Assembly: GCA_963718995.1 (NCBI GenBank)
Contig: CAVRAP010000020.1
Location: 310,001 to 374,000, forward strand
DNA length: 64,000 nucleotides
Direction: 5' to 3'
From: UBA4744 sp963718995
Lineage (GTDB): Bacteria > Actinomycetota > Acidimicrobiia > Spongiisociales > UBA4744
Made by a program: the position numbers and the translations under genes. Positions 1 through 9,107 of this stretch are shown piece after piece (position 1 is the stretch's first letter; each line of letters opens with the position of its first letter). The notes under the pieces are model-generated. The model was given only the letters and a program-made list of their open reading frames with translations. It was not told the origin of the DNA and did no database searches.

Positions 1-161
1 GAAAGCGTGGGGGATTCACCCGTCGTCCCACACACAACCAGCCCATCGGAGCCGGAGTCGATGAGGAACCTGGCAAGGCGCCAGGTCTTCTCGTAGTCCA
101 CATCTCCGTCGGCGGTGAACGGGGTGATCATTGCGGTGAGTAGGTGTCCAAAGGGCGCCAT
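1..161 (-). CDS. dapA: 4-hydroxy-tetrahydrodipicolinate synthase DapA, N-terminal part (cut by window edge)
   Basis: DapA condenses pyruvate with aspartate semialdehyde in the first step of the lysine/diaminopimelate pathway. Only the first 53 codons are present; the gene runs off the left edge. The translation begins MAPFGHLLTAMITPF and contains the GTTGES motif at residues 45-50, the conserved threonine-containing active-site segment of this aldolase family. The ATG at 159-161 has a strong ribosome binding site, AGGAGGC, at 169-175. dapB lies on the same strand about 6 kb away, so two DAP-pathway enzymes frame this end of the window. The gene is transcribed divergently from the thioredoxin-like gene. 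Confidence 0.9.
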   Translation of the reverse strand, partial: MAPFGHLLTAMITPFTADGDVDYEKTWRLARFLIDSGSDGLVVCGTTGESPTL

Positions 162-274
162 GACGCCTGCCTCCTGTATGGGCGGTCAAGCTGAATCCTA
201 GGTCGATCTACAGCGGGGAACCTCGCACTGCGCCATCACGGGAATATCCGGGCCTGAAGTAACCTGACTGCACT

Positions 275-1114
275 ATGACCATGGCTTTTGTGAAAGATGT
301 CGACACCGCTGCGTTTCAACGAGATGTGATCGACCGGTCCAAAGAAGTCCCGGTAGTAGTGGACTTCTGGGCAGCCTGGTGCGGTCCGTGCAAGGTGCTC
401 GGTCCGCTCTTGGAGAAGCTGGCCGGAGAATTTGCTGGAGGGTTCGAGCTGGCCAAGGTCGACGTGGACAGCAACCAGGAATTGGCCGGGCAGTTCGGAG
501 TACAGGGTATTCCCACAGTGGTCGGCTTCAAGGATGGGGCGCCGGTCGGCCAGTTCACCGGGGCCCTTCCCGAGCACAGTGTCCTGCAATGGCTCCGCCA
601 GATCGTTCCTTCCGAAGCCGACATGCTGGCCGCCGCCGCTGGCGACCTCTTGGACGAGGGCGAGGCATCCGCCGCCGAGCGGAGCTATCGCGAGGCACTC
701 ACCATCGATCCCCACCATGTCGATGCGGCCGTCGGATTGGCCTCGCTGCTGATCGATGCAGAGAAGAACCAGGAAGCCCTGGACCTGTTGGGTCCAGTGC
801 CACCTACTCAGGAGGTGGAGCGGCTCCAGGCTGCAGCCCGGATGGGCACCGTCGACACCAACGCCATCCCGGATCTCGAAGCGAGGCTGGTGACCGATCC
901 CGATGACACTGCGGCTCGAATTGAACTGGGCAGGGCGTTGGCTGCCACCCATCAATTCGAACCCGCTCTGCAGCACCTCCTGGAGGCAGTATCCCGAGGG
1001 GGCGAAACCCGTGATGAGGCGCGCCGGGCCATGCTGGACGTGTTCGAGGTGCTCGGATCCGACCATGACCTGACGATTACCTACCGGCGTCGCCTGGCCA
1101 GCGCCCTGTTCTAG
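275..1114 (+). CDS. Thioredoxin-TPR protein (CnoX/YbbN-like)
   Basis: This 279-residue protein has an N-terminal thioredoxin domain with an intact WCGPCK redox motif (Cys36, Cys39), followed by TPR-like helices from about residue 110 to the end. That layout is the CnoX/YbbN type, a thioredoxin-like holdase that hands clients to chaperones. E. coli CnoX lacks the classical CGPC pair, so this version probably keeps disulfide reductase activity (inference). It has no signal peptide and should be cytoplasmic. The start could instead be the ATG at 281; neither has a clear Shine-Dalgarno. It is divergent from dapA and 118 nt before the cyclophilin gene. Confidence 0.85.
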   Translation: MTMAFVKDVDTAAFQRDVIDRSKEVPVVVDFWAAWCGPCKVLGPLLEKLAGEFAGGFELAKVDVDSNQELAGQFGVQGIPTVVGFKDGAPVGQFTGALPEHSVLQWLRQIVPSEADMLAAAAGDLLDEGEASAAERSYREALTIDPHHVDAAVGLASLLIDAEKNQEALDLLGPVPPTQEVERLQAAARMGTVDTNAIPDLEARLVTDPDDTAARIELGRALAATHQFEPALQHLLEAVSRGGETRDEARRAMLDVFEVLGSDHDLTITYRRRLASALF

Positions 1115-1232
1115 CCAGATCTTCGGAAATTGCCGTCACGCCGAGGGTCTGCGACGGCGCGCAAACCAGCCTCCCGGCCCACCGCCGCAGGTCCGGTAAC
1201 CTGGCCGCCATCCATCTCAGGAAAGGCGCCAC

Positions 1233-1739
1233 ATGGCCAAGCAGTATTCCGCTCCCCCCTCACTCGATATCGATCTCGCCAAGACGTACTCGGCGGCCCT
1301 CGACACCAACCACGGCGAGATCTCGATCAGCTTCTTCGCTGAGGATGCGCCGCAGACCGTCAACAACTTCGTGTTCTTGGCCAGAGAAGGCTTCTACGAC
1401 GGTGTCATCTTCCACCGCGTAGTCCCGGGTTTCGTGGTGCAGGGCGGCGACCCGACCGGAACGGGGCGAAGTGGTCCCGGCTACACGTTCCGCGACGAGC
1501 TCGACAAGCCGCGTTCATACGCACGCGGCATCGTGGCCATGGCCAACGCAGGCCCAAACACGAACGGCAGCCAGTTCTTCATCTGCCTGGACAATGTCAG
1601 CCTCCCCCACTCGTACACCATTTTCGGTGAGGTAACCGACGGCATGGATGCCGTCGATGCCATCGCCGGATCCAAGCTGCGGGGTGAAAAACCTGTTGAT
1701 GATGCCGTCATCCGGTCGGTGACGATTAGCGAGAGCTAA
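1233..1739 (+). CDS. Cyclophilin-type peptidyl-prolyl cis-trans isomerase
   Basis: A 168-residue single-domain cyclophilin that isomerises X-Pro peptide bonds during folding. Family motifs are clear: NNFVFLAREGFYDGVIFHR near residues 47-65, the QGGDPTGTG core, and the NGSQFFI segment with the conserved Gln and Phe. There is no signal peptide, so it is cytoplasmic. The ATG at 1233 follows an AGGAAAGG ribosome binding site. It lies just after the thioredoxin-TPR gene, so the two may form a small protein-folding unit. It converges on a hypothetical gene across a GC-rich hairpin. Confidence 0.93.
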   Translation: MAKQYSAPPSLDIDLAKTYSAALDTNHGEISISFFAEDAPQTVNNFVFLAREGFYDGVIFHRVVPGFVVQGGDPTGTGRSGPGYTFRDELDKPRSYARGIVAMANAGPNTNGSQFFICLDNVSLPHSYTIFGEVTDGMDAVDAIAGSKLRGEKPVDDAVIRSVTISES

Positions 1740-1759
1740 CCGCCCGAGATTCGGGGCGG
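1740..1759. terminator. Possible bidirectional terminator hairpin
   Basis: CCGCCC (1740-1745) and GGGCGG (1754-1759) form a 6-bp GC stem with an 8-nt loop, exactly between two convergent genes. There is no clear T-tract on either strand, so this is weak evidence. Confidence 0.35.
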
Positions 1760-1760
1760 A

Positions 1761-2252
1761 TCAGGGCGCGACCGTCAGATCGGCAACCTCCCAGTCGTCG
1801 TGCCCGAGATAGCGCACCGCGCAGCGGAACTCCCGGAGGGGCAGATCCGCCGGTTCGTAGTAGGAGAAGACGAAATAGACGTTCGAGCCCGGGGATAACT
1901 TCACCCGGTCACTCGGGTTGGGCGGCAGCTCGCCAAAACGAGTGCCCGCCGGCAGGTCGAGGTTGGCGATTGCGTATTCGTGGCAAACTTCCCAGGCCCG
2001 AGCCTGCGATGGTCCCTCCTCGGGCCGAATGAGAGCGTTGACAATCACGCCGGTGGCAACAACCAGGAGAATCGCGACAATCCCCGACACCAGTCGGCGC
2101 CTTCTGCTGGCATGCTCATAGAGCCGTTGATGTCGCGAGCACCGCTTGGCGCCATCTGCCTGCCAGCGCACAGGTCCGCTGCATGCGTCGGACCATCCGC
2201 GGCATTCCTGATCTGCCAGTTCGCCGGAACCCGCCTCATCGATGCCGGTCAT
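1761..2252 (-). CDS. Hypothetical single-pass membrane protein with Cys-rich N-terminus
   Basis: No family was recognised. The protein (163 residues from the ATG at 2252) has a short N-terminal segment with several cysteines and histidines that could bind metal, an Arg-rich stretch, one transmembrane helix (SGIVAILLVVATGVIV), and a C-terminal domain of about 90 residues ending WEVADLTVAP. Positive charges before the helix favour a cytoplasmic N-terminus and an exported C-terminal domain. It is convergent with the cyclophilin gene. Confidence 0.6.
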   Translation of the reverse strand: MTGIDEAGSGELADQECRGWSDACSGPVRWQADGAKRCSRHQRLYEHASRRRRLVSGIVAILLVVATGVIVNALIRPEEGPSQARAWEVCHEYAIANLDLPAGTRFGELPPNPSDRVKLSPGSNVYFVFSYYEPADLPLREFRCAVRYLGHDDWEVADLTVAP

Positions 2253-2376
2253 ACAAACCAAGCCTATGCGTTCGCAAGCCGACCCACGTGAGAACCGTTA
2301 CAGGATCGTTACCTGCTCGTTGCCGTGGTGTGATCCGGGACCGGCAGGCTGATCACAGGCAAACGAAAGGTTCTTC

Positions 2377-4422
2377 ATGCGGCACGGCATCTCACTCATC
2401 ATCGGTTTGGCGCTTGTGGTGGCCGGCTGCGGCTCGTTAGATCTTTCGCAGGCCGAAACGACCACGACTTCTACGACGGTCGCGGCTCCTTCAACGACGG
2501 TAACTACTGCTCCCGGCGGGCCGGGCGATGGTATTGACAGTGGCGGCACCCTCGACCCGACCGATACGGCCTGGTTCCGCCAGGAGTGGTCGACGCCCGA
2601 TGGAGTGGATCCGTATGACGCCGTGTGGGGTGATCCAGGAATAGTGGTCCTGGGATACCAGGTCGTCGAACCGGACGACAGTCCGACCCCCAACGGCCTT
2701 TGGTTCTCCGACGGTGAAACATGGACCGCAACCACGCTGGCCGATGTGACCATGCCCGACGAGTACGGCTTCACTCCCGTCGTCACCGACCTGGCATGGT
2801 TCGGCGGCCGTTACCTCGCATTCTTGATGGGCGACCCGACCACCACCCCCGGCCGGGCCTCCATGCTGACGTCCGACGACGGCGTCAACTGGGATCTGGA
2901 GTACCTCGGCTCAACCCCCACCGCCGCGTTGCCGGCGGGGCTCTACGCGACACCGGAATCGCCACCATGGCCGGGCACGTCTGCTATCACGAAGGCTTCC
3001 ATGTACACCAACGAGATCACCGTGGTCGGCTGGACCGTTCTTGGTAGCGGCGAGAGCTTCCTCTCAGTACCGGTTGTCTGGCGTTCCACCGACGGACGGT
3101 CCTGGTCGACAAAGGCTCTCCCCAATGCCAATTTCGACAACGAATGGGCAAGTAATGTTGCAGTCGGTCCGCTCGGCTACCTCGTTGAGGTTGCCGGGCC
3201 GGTTCATCAGTCGGCCTACCTCTGGTACTCGCCCGACGGCAATAGCTGGACCTATGTGGGCGATCAATTCGACGACCAATGGCGCATGCTGGTATCGATA
3301 GCGGCAGGTGAGGAATCGTTCATCGCCGCGCTCATGGATCTCGAAGACGACGGCGGACAGGCGCTGCACCTGTGGCGATCGCTCGACGGATTGGAGTGGG
3401 AACAGATCGAGACTCCCTTCCCGCTCGAGTCTTCATCCGATGGATGGGCGAACGTGGATCTGGTCAACACCGGAACGGGCATAGTCGGCGTGGTGACCGG
3501 CGACTTCCAGTCAGATCTATGGCGGTCGACGGACGCGCGGCTGTGGGCCCGGCTCCCCTCGATCCTCCACCCTTCGACCGATCCGCTCGACGGCGTCGCC
3601 AGGATCCGGCCCTTTCCGATCCTGACCGATGGACGCCTCTCCCTCATTGCAACGATGCCCGGCAGGTTGGTGCGCTGGACCGAAGCGGCCGAAACACGTT
3701 CGGTGATCCTGGTAGCCCAAGATGATGTACTCAACACTCGCTCCGGCCCGGGGGTTGCGTACGAGGTTGTCGCCACACTCGCCCCCACGGCCACCGGCGT
3801 GGTTCTCACCGGTCGGAAGTCCCCGGTCGGCTCGTCGGTCTGGGTTGAGATCGTCACCGACGAGGGCTCTGGCTGGGTCAACGACTACTACCTGGCCGAA
3901 CCGGATTCGGTGGCCAATCCTTTCTCGGAAACCGTCGGGATGGACCTGGTGGACGAACTCGCCGCGGTGTTCGCCGGCCGAGGAGATCTGACCGAATTGG
4001 CGAGTCAGCGGGGCATCTTCGTGGCCCACCATGACCGGGCACGGCCGTTCATCGACCTCGACGAGGTGCTCACCGATTCAACGATGTACGCCTGGGCGGG
4101 AACCGGTTGCTCACCCGAAGAGTGCCCGGATGAAACCCCCCAACTCACCTTTGCGGCGGCCGTGGCCGACTCATTTCTCAGTGCCTGGATCGACGAAGAT
4201 CGCCGGGTACGGGTCGATGAAGTGATCCCGGGTGGCAACGGAATGGTTGACGACTTCATCGTGCCTGCGGAGTTCATCAACCTTCATTTCGTGGCCGTGC
4301 ACGACCCCGGCGACAACCCCGAATACGGTGGAATCGATTGGTTCACGTGGTACGTGTACTTCACCTACGAAGCGGGCGTACCGGTAGTGCTCGGCATGTC
4401 GATCGACGAGTGGGCGCCGTGA
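2377..4422 (+). CDS. Lipoprotein with Asp-box beta-propeller and SH3-like domain
   Basis: This 681-residue exported lipoprotein has a signal peptide with lipobox VAGC (lipidated Cys18) and a Thr/Ser-rich linker at residues 28-46. Six Asp-box-like motifs of the form S-x-D-x-x-x-W lie at about residues 111, 166, 237, 285, 335 and 384, spaced like blades of a sialidase/BNR-type beta-propeller. An SH3b-like domain follows at about 445-507 (VLNTRSGPGVAYEVV, then GWVNDYYL), and the last 170 residues are unrecognised. Asp boxes mark a fold and not an enzyme activity, so substrate is unknown. SH3b domains often bind cell wall, so a surface-anchored role is likely (inference). Confidence 0.75.
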   Translation: MRHGISLIIGLALVVAGCGSLDLSQAETTTTSTTVAAPSTTVTTAPGGPGDGIDSGGTLDPTDTAWFRQEWSTPDGVDPYDAVWGDPGIVVLGYQVVEPDDSPTPNGLWFSDGETWTATTLADVTMPDEYGFTPVVTDLAWFGGRYLAFLMGDPTTTPGRASMLTSDDGVNWDLEYLGSTPTAALPAGLYATPESPPWPGTSAITKASMYTNEITVVGWTVLGSGESFLSVPVVWRSTDGRSWSTKALPNANFDNEWASNVAVGPLGYLVEVAGPVHQSAYLWYSPDGNSWTYVGDQFDDQWRMLVSIAAGEESFIAALMDLEDDGGQALHLWRSLDGLEWEQIETPFPLESSSDGWANVDLVNTGTGIVGVVTGDFQSDLWRSTDARLWARLPSILHPSTDPLDGVARIRPFPILTDGRLSLIATMPGRLVRWTEAAETRSVILVAQDDVLNTRSGPGVAYEVVATLAPTATGVVLTGRKSPVGSSVWVEIVTDEGSGWVNDYYLAEPDSVANPFSETVGMDLVDELAAVFAGRGDLTELASQRGIFVAHHDRARPFIDLDEVLTDSTMYAWAGTGCSPEECPDETPQLTFAAAVADSFLSAWIDEDRRVRVDEVIPGGNGMVDDFIVPAEFINLHFVAVHDPGDNPEYGGIDWFTWYVYFTYEAGVPVVLGMSIDEWAP

Positions 4423-4482
4423 GGGCCGGCAGGGGGTGGAGCCAGTCGGTCGGCACGTTGCCGGTAGCTACTATCCGCCGCC

Positions 4483-4872
4483 GTGAACGCCGAGCCTGCT
4501 TTCGAATCCCGACCGCCGGGGTGTGGTCTCGCTGCCGCCGGAGCCGGAGTATTGCTCGGTCTAGCGGCGCTCGGGTTCTGGATCGGGTTCTTCGTCTTTG
4601 ATCCACCCAACTATCTGATCGTATTCGCGGCGCTGCCGGTATCGGCCTTTTTCACCGTCCTCGGAGCATTGCTGTCTTCAGCGAGTAGCGACTTCCTCCT
4701 GGCGTGGCCGGTCGACTTTGGACTCTGGCTGGCGGTTGCCTTTATGACCTCTCGATGGGCGACGCGCAAGGATCTGAAGCCGCGTGCGTACGTGACCGTC
4801 TTCCTCGTCATCGTGGTCATAGCGTTGATCTACGGGCTGGCTTTCAGCTTGCTGGTAGAACCGGCCCCCTGA
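4483..4872 (+). CDS. Small hypothetical membrane protein
   Basis: A 129-residue protein, family not recognised. It has about four hydrophobic helices: residues 15-39, 44-66, 73-90 and 101-124. A GTG start at 4483 is used; the next gene upstream ends 60 nt before. A cluster with Arg and Lys (RWATRKDLKPR) between the last two helices suggests a cytoplasmic loop there. Confidence 0.6.
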   Translation: MNAEPAFESRPPGCGLAAAGAGVLLGLAALGFWIGFFVFDPPNYLIVFAALPVSAFFTVLGALLSSASSDFLLAWPVDFGLWLAVAFMTSRWATRKDLKPRAYVTVFLVIVVIALIYGLAFSLLVEPAP

Positions 4873-5079
4873 CCTTCCATCGGACGAGCGGCTGAAGCCG
4901 CGCTGCTCATACCCTGGCCGGTTTCAGGCAGCCATGAAGACCGGTGACGGAACGCTCACCTCGGCCGGACCGATGAATCCCAGGCCAATAATGGCCTGAC
5001 CCTCGGTGAACGGCAACGCCCTTGCATCACACCAGGATGTGATCCGTGATCGTCGGTTGAGGCAAATCTTGCAGCTAGA

Positions 5080-5718
5080 TCACTTGAGACTGAAGGGCGG
5101 GTATTCGTCGGTTACGAGCAGCGAGGCGTATGCGGACACCCGCAACCCCCAGCGGCCAACGCCGACCATGTAGTCGAAGAGAGCCCGCGGGTAACGTCCG
5201 TTGAAGAGGATGGCGAACCAGGCGATGACCCAAACAAACAGGCCAACAACGGCAAGTACGACCAGGACGATGTAGTGCGGGACGGCCAGCAGCCATTTGA
5301 CCAGGGGCAGCCAGCGGTTGAGGTCGTGTTCCACGTCGGGATAGTCGATCTCGAGATGCACCGATTGTTCCTCGACCGTCGACGGGTAGCGATCGGTGAG
5401 CAGGAAGAAGTAGGCGCTGACCCTGGCGCCGAACCGTGTCAGTTCTCGGGCGAAGTCGAACCACCAGCGTGGGTAGCGCTCCCGAAAAACGATCATCAGC
5501 ATTGTGGCGAGGAATAGTCCTCCGGTGATCCCTCCTCCGGTTCGTTCGATCTGTTCTCCGGTTTCCGCCACCGTCTCGTTCCCGGTTGCAGTGAGAAGGG
5601 CAAGAATGATGCCGATCGGGATAACCCAGATGATGCGGAAGAACGTCGTGAACCTGTCGAGTTTCTCGGGATAGTCGATCTCGAGGCGGGCTGCGTAGGA
5701 ATCGGACGGTGTGACCAT
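5080..5718 (-). CDS. DUF4389 domain membrane protein
   Basis: A 212-residue integral membrane protein with the DUF4389 pattern: repeated YPEKLDRFTTFFR, RYPRWWFDFARE and VSAYFFLLTDRYP elements, then a second copy (RYPRALFDYMVGVGRWGLRVSAYASLLVTDEYPPF). Two or three membrane helices are evident (VIPIGIILALLTAT; VLVVLAVVGLFVWVIAWFAIL). The function of the family is unknown. After its TGA stop the same frame stays open for another 50 codons or so (see findings). Confidence 0.85.
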   Translation of the reverse strand: MVTPSDSYAARLEIDYPEKLDRFTTFFRIIWVIPIGIILALLTATGNETVAETGEQIERTGGGITGGLFLATMLMIVFRERYPRWWFDFARELTRFGARVSAYFFLLTDRYPSTVEEQSVHLEIDYPDVEHDLNRWLPLVKWLLAVPHYIVLVVLAVVGLFVWVIAWFAILFNGRYPRALFDYMVGVGRWGLRVSAYASLLVTDEYPPFSLK

Positions 5719-5781
5719 TCGTCATCTCCTCATGTCAACACGGCGTGCCGGCACGGGGTCCTTGCGCCGGTATCGGTAATG

Positions 5782-6069
5782 TTAGCGACCGGCCACATGC
5801 CGGTTCTTCTCCTGTTCGTAAACCTTCTGAACCTTGTTCTCCCCGAAGAAGACGGAGACGGCGTGGCCGACAACGCCCAAACCCCAGAAGAGCATCACCC
5901 AGTAGGCGAAGTCGAGGCCCAGGAAGGCCTGCTCGCCGGGGCCGACTCGCCGATCGAGAATAACCAGGAGCGTATTCACGAACGCGTAGGTCATCACGTG
6001 GTACCAGAAGTCGCGCACGCTCTTGACGTGCCTCTCCGCACGCCCGAGAGCAGGATCGTCTTGGTTCAT
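5782..6069 (-). CDS. 2TM domain protein
   Basis: A short protein of 95 residues starting MNQDDPALGRAERHVKSVRDF. It has two transmembrane helices separated by a short loop (YHVMTYAFVNTLLVILD and FAYWVMLFWGLGVVGHAV) and a charged C-terminus (ENKVQKVYEQEKNR). This matches the bacterial 2TM domain, which often occurs alone or on histidine kinases. The ATG at 6069 was chosen over an upstream start because GGAGGGG sits at the right distance. It lies just before the DUF4389 gene on the same strand, so the two may be co-transcribed. Confidence 0.7.
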   Translation of the reverse strand: MNQDDPALGRAERHVKSVRDFWYHVMTYAFVNTLLVILDRRVGPGEQAFLGLDFAYWVMLFWGLGVVGHAVSVFFGENKVQKVYEQEKNRHVAGR

Positions 6070-6177
6070 GCATCCCCTCCGTGGCCTAGCGCCTCTCATT
6101 GGACACGGGCGGAGGAAGTCCGGCTAGAGGGCGATGGTCCTTTCGGCATGGGGGCTTTCGGCAGCGGATCGACTCCA

Positions 6178-6939
6178 CTACAAACCCAACAAGCCCTCGA
6201 TCCCGATGGTCAGTCCCGGGAGCCCGCCAATCGTGCGGACCGCCAGCAGAACTCCGGCAAGGAAGGCCGTCCGATCACTCGTATCGTGACGTACGGTCAA
6301 CCACTCCCCGTCGTTGCCGAACAACACCTCCTGGTGGGCTACCAGACCGGGAAGCCGTATCGCGTGGACCGGAACGCCTCCAATGGCAGCCCCGCGCGCC
6401 CCGGCGGCCAACTCGGTCGAGGTCACCGCTCGTCGCTGATCGGGTTTGGCACGGCTGATCCGCTCTGCGGTGCTGGTCGCGGTACCACTCGGTGCATCGG
6501 CTTTGCGGTCGTGGTGGAGCTCAACGATCTCTGCCGCGGAGAAATGGGGGGCAGCCAGTTCGGCAAAACGCATCATGAGGACCGCGCCGATCGAGAAGTT
6601 CGGGGCTATCAGGCAGTTGGGCGGACCGTCGCCCCACATTTCGGCCACCTCGGCCAGTCGTTCACGCGAGAACCCGGAGGTCCCAACGACCACATGGTTG
6701 CCGAATTCGCGCCACAAACCGAGGTTGCCCATGACGGCGTCCGGATGCGTGAATTCGACTACCACATCAGATGCTGCCAACGAGGCAGGATCCGCGGAGA
6801 CCGTCAACCCGGCCGGACCATCCTGACCCGCCTCCGGGTCGTACAAACCGCTCAGCTCGAGGTCGCCGGCCTCATTGATGGCGGTAGCCACGAGCTTGCC
6901 CATGCGACCGTGAGCTCCCGACACGCCCACGCGAATCAT
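6178..6939 (-). CDS. dapB: 4-hydroxy-tetrahydrodipicolinate reductase DapB
   Basis: DapB reduces the product of DapA to tetrahydrodipicolinate with NAD(P)H, supplying lysine and meso-DAP for peptidoglycan. The 253-residue protein has the N-terminal dinucleotide-binding GAHGRMG (residues 8-14), VVGTSGF (84-90), and the signature ELHHDRKADAPSGTA (140-154) with the substrate-binding His, Lys and SGT residues. Its ATG overlaps the TGA of the M16 peptidase gene by 4 nt, so the two are translationally coupled. The pair M16 peptidase-dapB is a common actinobacterial arrangement downstream of pnp. Confidence 0.96.
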   Translation of the reverse strand: MIRVGVSGAHGRMGKLVATAINEAGDLELSGLYDPEAGQDGPAGLTVSADPASLAASDVVVEFTHPDAVMGNLGLWREFGNHVVVGTSGFSRERLAEVAEMWGDGPPNCLIAPNFSIGAVLMMRFAELAAPHFSAAEIVELHHDRKADAPSGTATSTAERISRAKPDQRRAVTSTELAAGARGAAIGGVPVHAIRLPGLVAHQEVLFGNDGEWLTVRHDTSDRTAFLAGVLLAVRTIGGLPGLTIGIEGLLGL

Positions 6940-8187
6940 GTGAGAAACTCCTCGAATGCTTCGCCATCGAAGGGACCGACCGCCCCGATGACCTTCGTCC
7001 CGCTGAGAACCGTTTCGGCCACCGCCTGAACCTCCTCAAGAGAGACTGCCTCAATGCGCTCGATCTTCTCGTCCACCGACAGGTGTTCCATCCTGGTGAG
7101 CTCATCACGACCCAAACGGATCATCCGACTGTTCGGATCCTCGAGGGCCAAAGCCAGGCTACCCCGCATGTTGCCCCTGGCCCGTTCCAGTTCGTCGGCT
7201 GTGACACCCCCGGCGATCAATTCATTGATTTCCGCGCGGATCAACTCGAGCACCGCAACGGCCTGCGATGGGGTTGTGCCGGCATAGACACCCCAGGCTC
7301 CCGGCGTCGGCATAAGGGGCCCGGAAGCTGTACACGGCATACGCCAGACCCCTTTCCTCGCGGATGACCCGAAACAAACGAGAGGACAGCCCCCCACCCA
7401 GCACATGGTTGAGCACTTCGAACGCAAACCTTCGGTCGTCGCCCCGTTTCAAGCCGCTGCCACCGATCACCACATGCGCTTGCTCGGTGGAGCGGTTCAC
7501 GACCCGCACGTGGGGACGAGGCTGCAGCGCAGCCAATTCGTGATCGACTTCGTCTCCGTCCCACGTTCCGAAGTGGCGCGAGGCCAATGCAACAACCTCT
7601 CCATGATCGACACTCCCGGCCACTGCCAGAACCGCGGATCCGGCCTGATATCGCCGTTTCCAGTAGCCGGATAGATCGTCGCGGGTCATGCGGTTGACCG
7701 ATTCCCGGGTTCCAAGCACCGGACGCTCCAGTGGGTGCCCGGCGAAAACCGCCTGAAAGAACTCCTCATGAGCCAGGTCACCCGGGTCGTCCTCGTTCAT
7801 GTTGATTTCTTCAATGACGACCTGCCGTTCCGAGTCGATCTCTGCGGAACGAAAAGCCGGCCGCTGCAACATCTCGGCGAGCAGCGCAAGACCTTCCTCG
7901 AGGTCATCGTCGAGGAGCCGCGCCCAGTAACAGGTGTAGTCCTTGGAAGTGAAAGCGTTCGACTGTGCTCCCATGGCATCGAAACGCTCCGAGATCTCCC
8001 GGGCGGACAGGTGTACGGACCCTTTGAAAAGTAGATGCTCGAGGAAGTGAGATGCCCCTGCTTCGGAATGTGCCTCATCGCGGGTTCCCGTGTCAACCCA
8101 ACAACCAACGGCGGCCGAGCGGACCCCCGCCACCGGTTCGGTGATCACGCGCAGACCCGTCGGGAGTGTGGTGAGATCAAAGTGCAT
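6936..8187 (-). CDS. M16 family zinc metallopeptidase (one frameshift in the sequence)
   Basis: This is a processing-peptidase-type M16 protein. The N-terminal part carries the inverted zinc motif HFLEH (HxxEH) and a downstream acidic segment (VVIEEINMNEDD) that supplies the third ligand. The reading frame breaks near 7288-7294. Before it the frame reads through AYAVYSFRAPYADAGSLG; after it, another frame continues as VYAGTTPSQAVAVLELIRAE, the expected next segment of the family. One extra base beside a C4 run explains this. Joined length is about 417 residues, normal for the family. The start at 8187 (MHFDLTTLPTGLRV) is preferred to a 15-residue longer one. It overlaps dapB by 4 nt. Confidence 0.88.
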
Positions 8188-8258
8188 GGGCGGATGATAG
8201 AACCAGTGTCGGGTCCGGACCGCGATGAACATCCCGGCGAGCCCGATAATGTGGAGCC

Positions 8259-9080
8259 ATGGAAGAAGCCACCGTCACGACCTGTTATCGCCATCCGGAT
8301 CGAGCCACCGGTCTCTCCTGTTCGACCTGCGGGCGGCCTATCTGCGTCGAATGCTCTCGTGACACGCCCGTCGGTCAGAAGTGCCAGGACTGCGCCGAGC
8401 CGACCGGCCGGCACAAGGTCATCAATGCCCGCCAGCAGTTCAACCGCCCGACTCCGGTGACCCAGGCCATCCTCTACATCAATATCGGCATCTTTCTCGC
8501 CGGCTATCTCATGCGTGACGTCGATCTGATCGGTCAGTTTGGCCAGATCAATCAACTGGTCCTCAACGGCGAGTGGTACCGGATGCTGACCGCCACCTTC
8601 CTCCACGCCGGCGTCATGCACGTCGGCTTCAACATGTACGCTCTCTACCTGTTCGGGCCGCAGATCGAGCGCCAAATGGGCGCTCTGCCATTCGCTGCCA
8701 TGTACCTTTCCGCCGCTCTGGCGGGCAGCGCCGCCTATTTGGTATCCGGGGCAGGCAACGTGGCCGTCGGAGCTTCCGGTGCCATCTTCGGGCTATTCGG
8801 GGCTTGGATCGGCGCTAGTTACAGCCAGCGCCATACGCCGGCCGGCCGTGCCCTGTTCCAACGACTGGCCATCCTGCTCGCCGTAAACCTGAGCTTGCCT
8901 TTGTTGTTTCGCGGCCTCATTGCGTGGGAGGCTCACGTGGGCGGTCTCATCGCCGGACTGCTGATCGTGGCAGCCTGGCAGCGCCTGCCGGGACGCGACC
9001 AGCGTGCTGTCGCACTCAGGACTTTGAGCGCGGTGGCGGTTGGTTTGGCCGCCGTCGTGATCGCGCTGCTGGTCATCTAA
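8259..9080 (+). CDS. Rhomboid family intramembrane serine protease with N-terminal zinc-finger-like region
   Basis: A 273-residue rhomboid. It has a cytosolic Cys/His-rich segment at residues 9-45 (Cys9, 21, 24, 29, 32, 42, 45; His12) resembling a B-box-type zinc finger, then at least six membrane helices. The catalytic dyad is present: Ser173 in GASG (171-174) and His226 in AHVGG. The HAGVMHVGFNMYAL segment (residues 116-129) is the conserved oxyanion-loop helix. Such proteases cut single-pass membrane substrates; the substrate here is unknown. It is divergent from the M16 peptidase gene. Confidence 0.93.
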   Translation: MEEATVTTCYRHPDRATGLSCSTCGRPICVECSRDTPVGQKCQDCAEPTGRHKVINARQQFNRPTPVTQAILYINIGIFLAGYLMRDVDLIGQFGQINQLVLNGEWYRMLTATFLHAGVMHVGFNMYALYLFGPQIERQMGALPFAAMYLSAALAGSAAYLVSGAGNVAVGASGAIFGLFGAWIGASYSQRHTPAGRALFQRLAILLAVNLSLPLLFRGLIAWEAHVGGLIAGLLIVAAWQRLPGRDQRAVALRTLSAVAVGLAAVVIALLVI

Positions 9081-9107
9081 CGAACCACCCGCAAAGAGCT
9101 CGGTTCT

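Noticed and set aside
236..1066. Large minus-strand open frame opposite the thioredoxin-TPR gene
   Set aside because: Antisense shadow in high-GC DNA; the plus strand carries WCGPCK and TPR helices, the minus strand no recognisable motif.
5735..6073. Arg-rich minus-strand frame overlapping the 2TM protein gene
   Set aside because: Shadow frame; the overlapping frame has clear membrane helices and a ribosome binding site.
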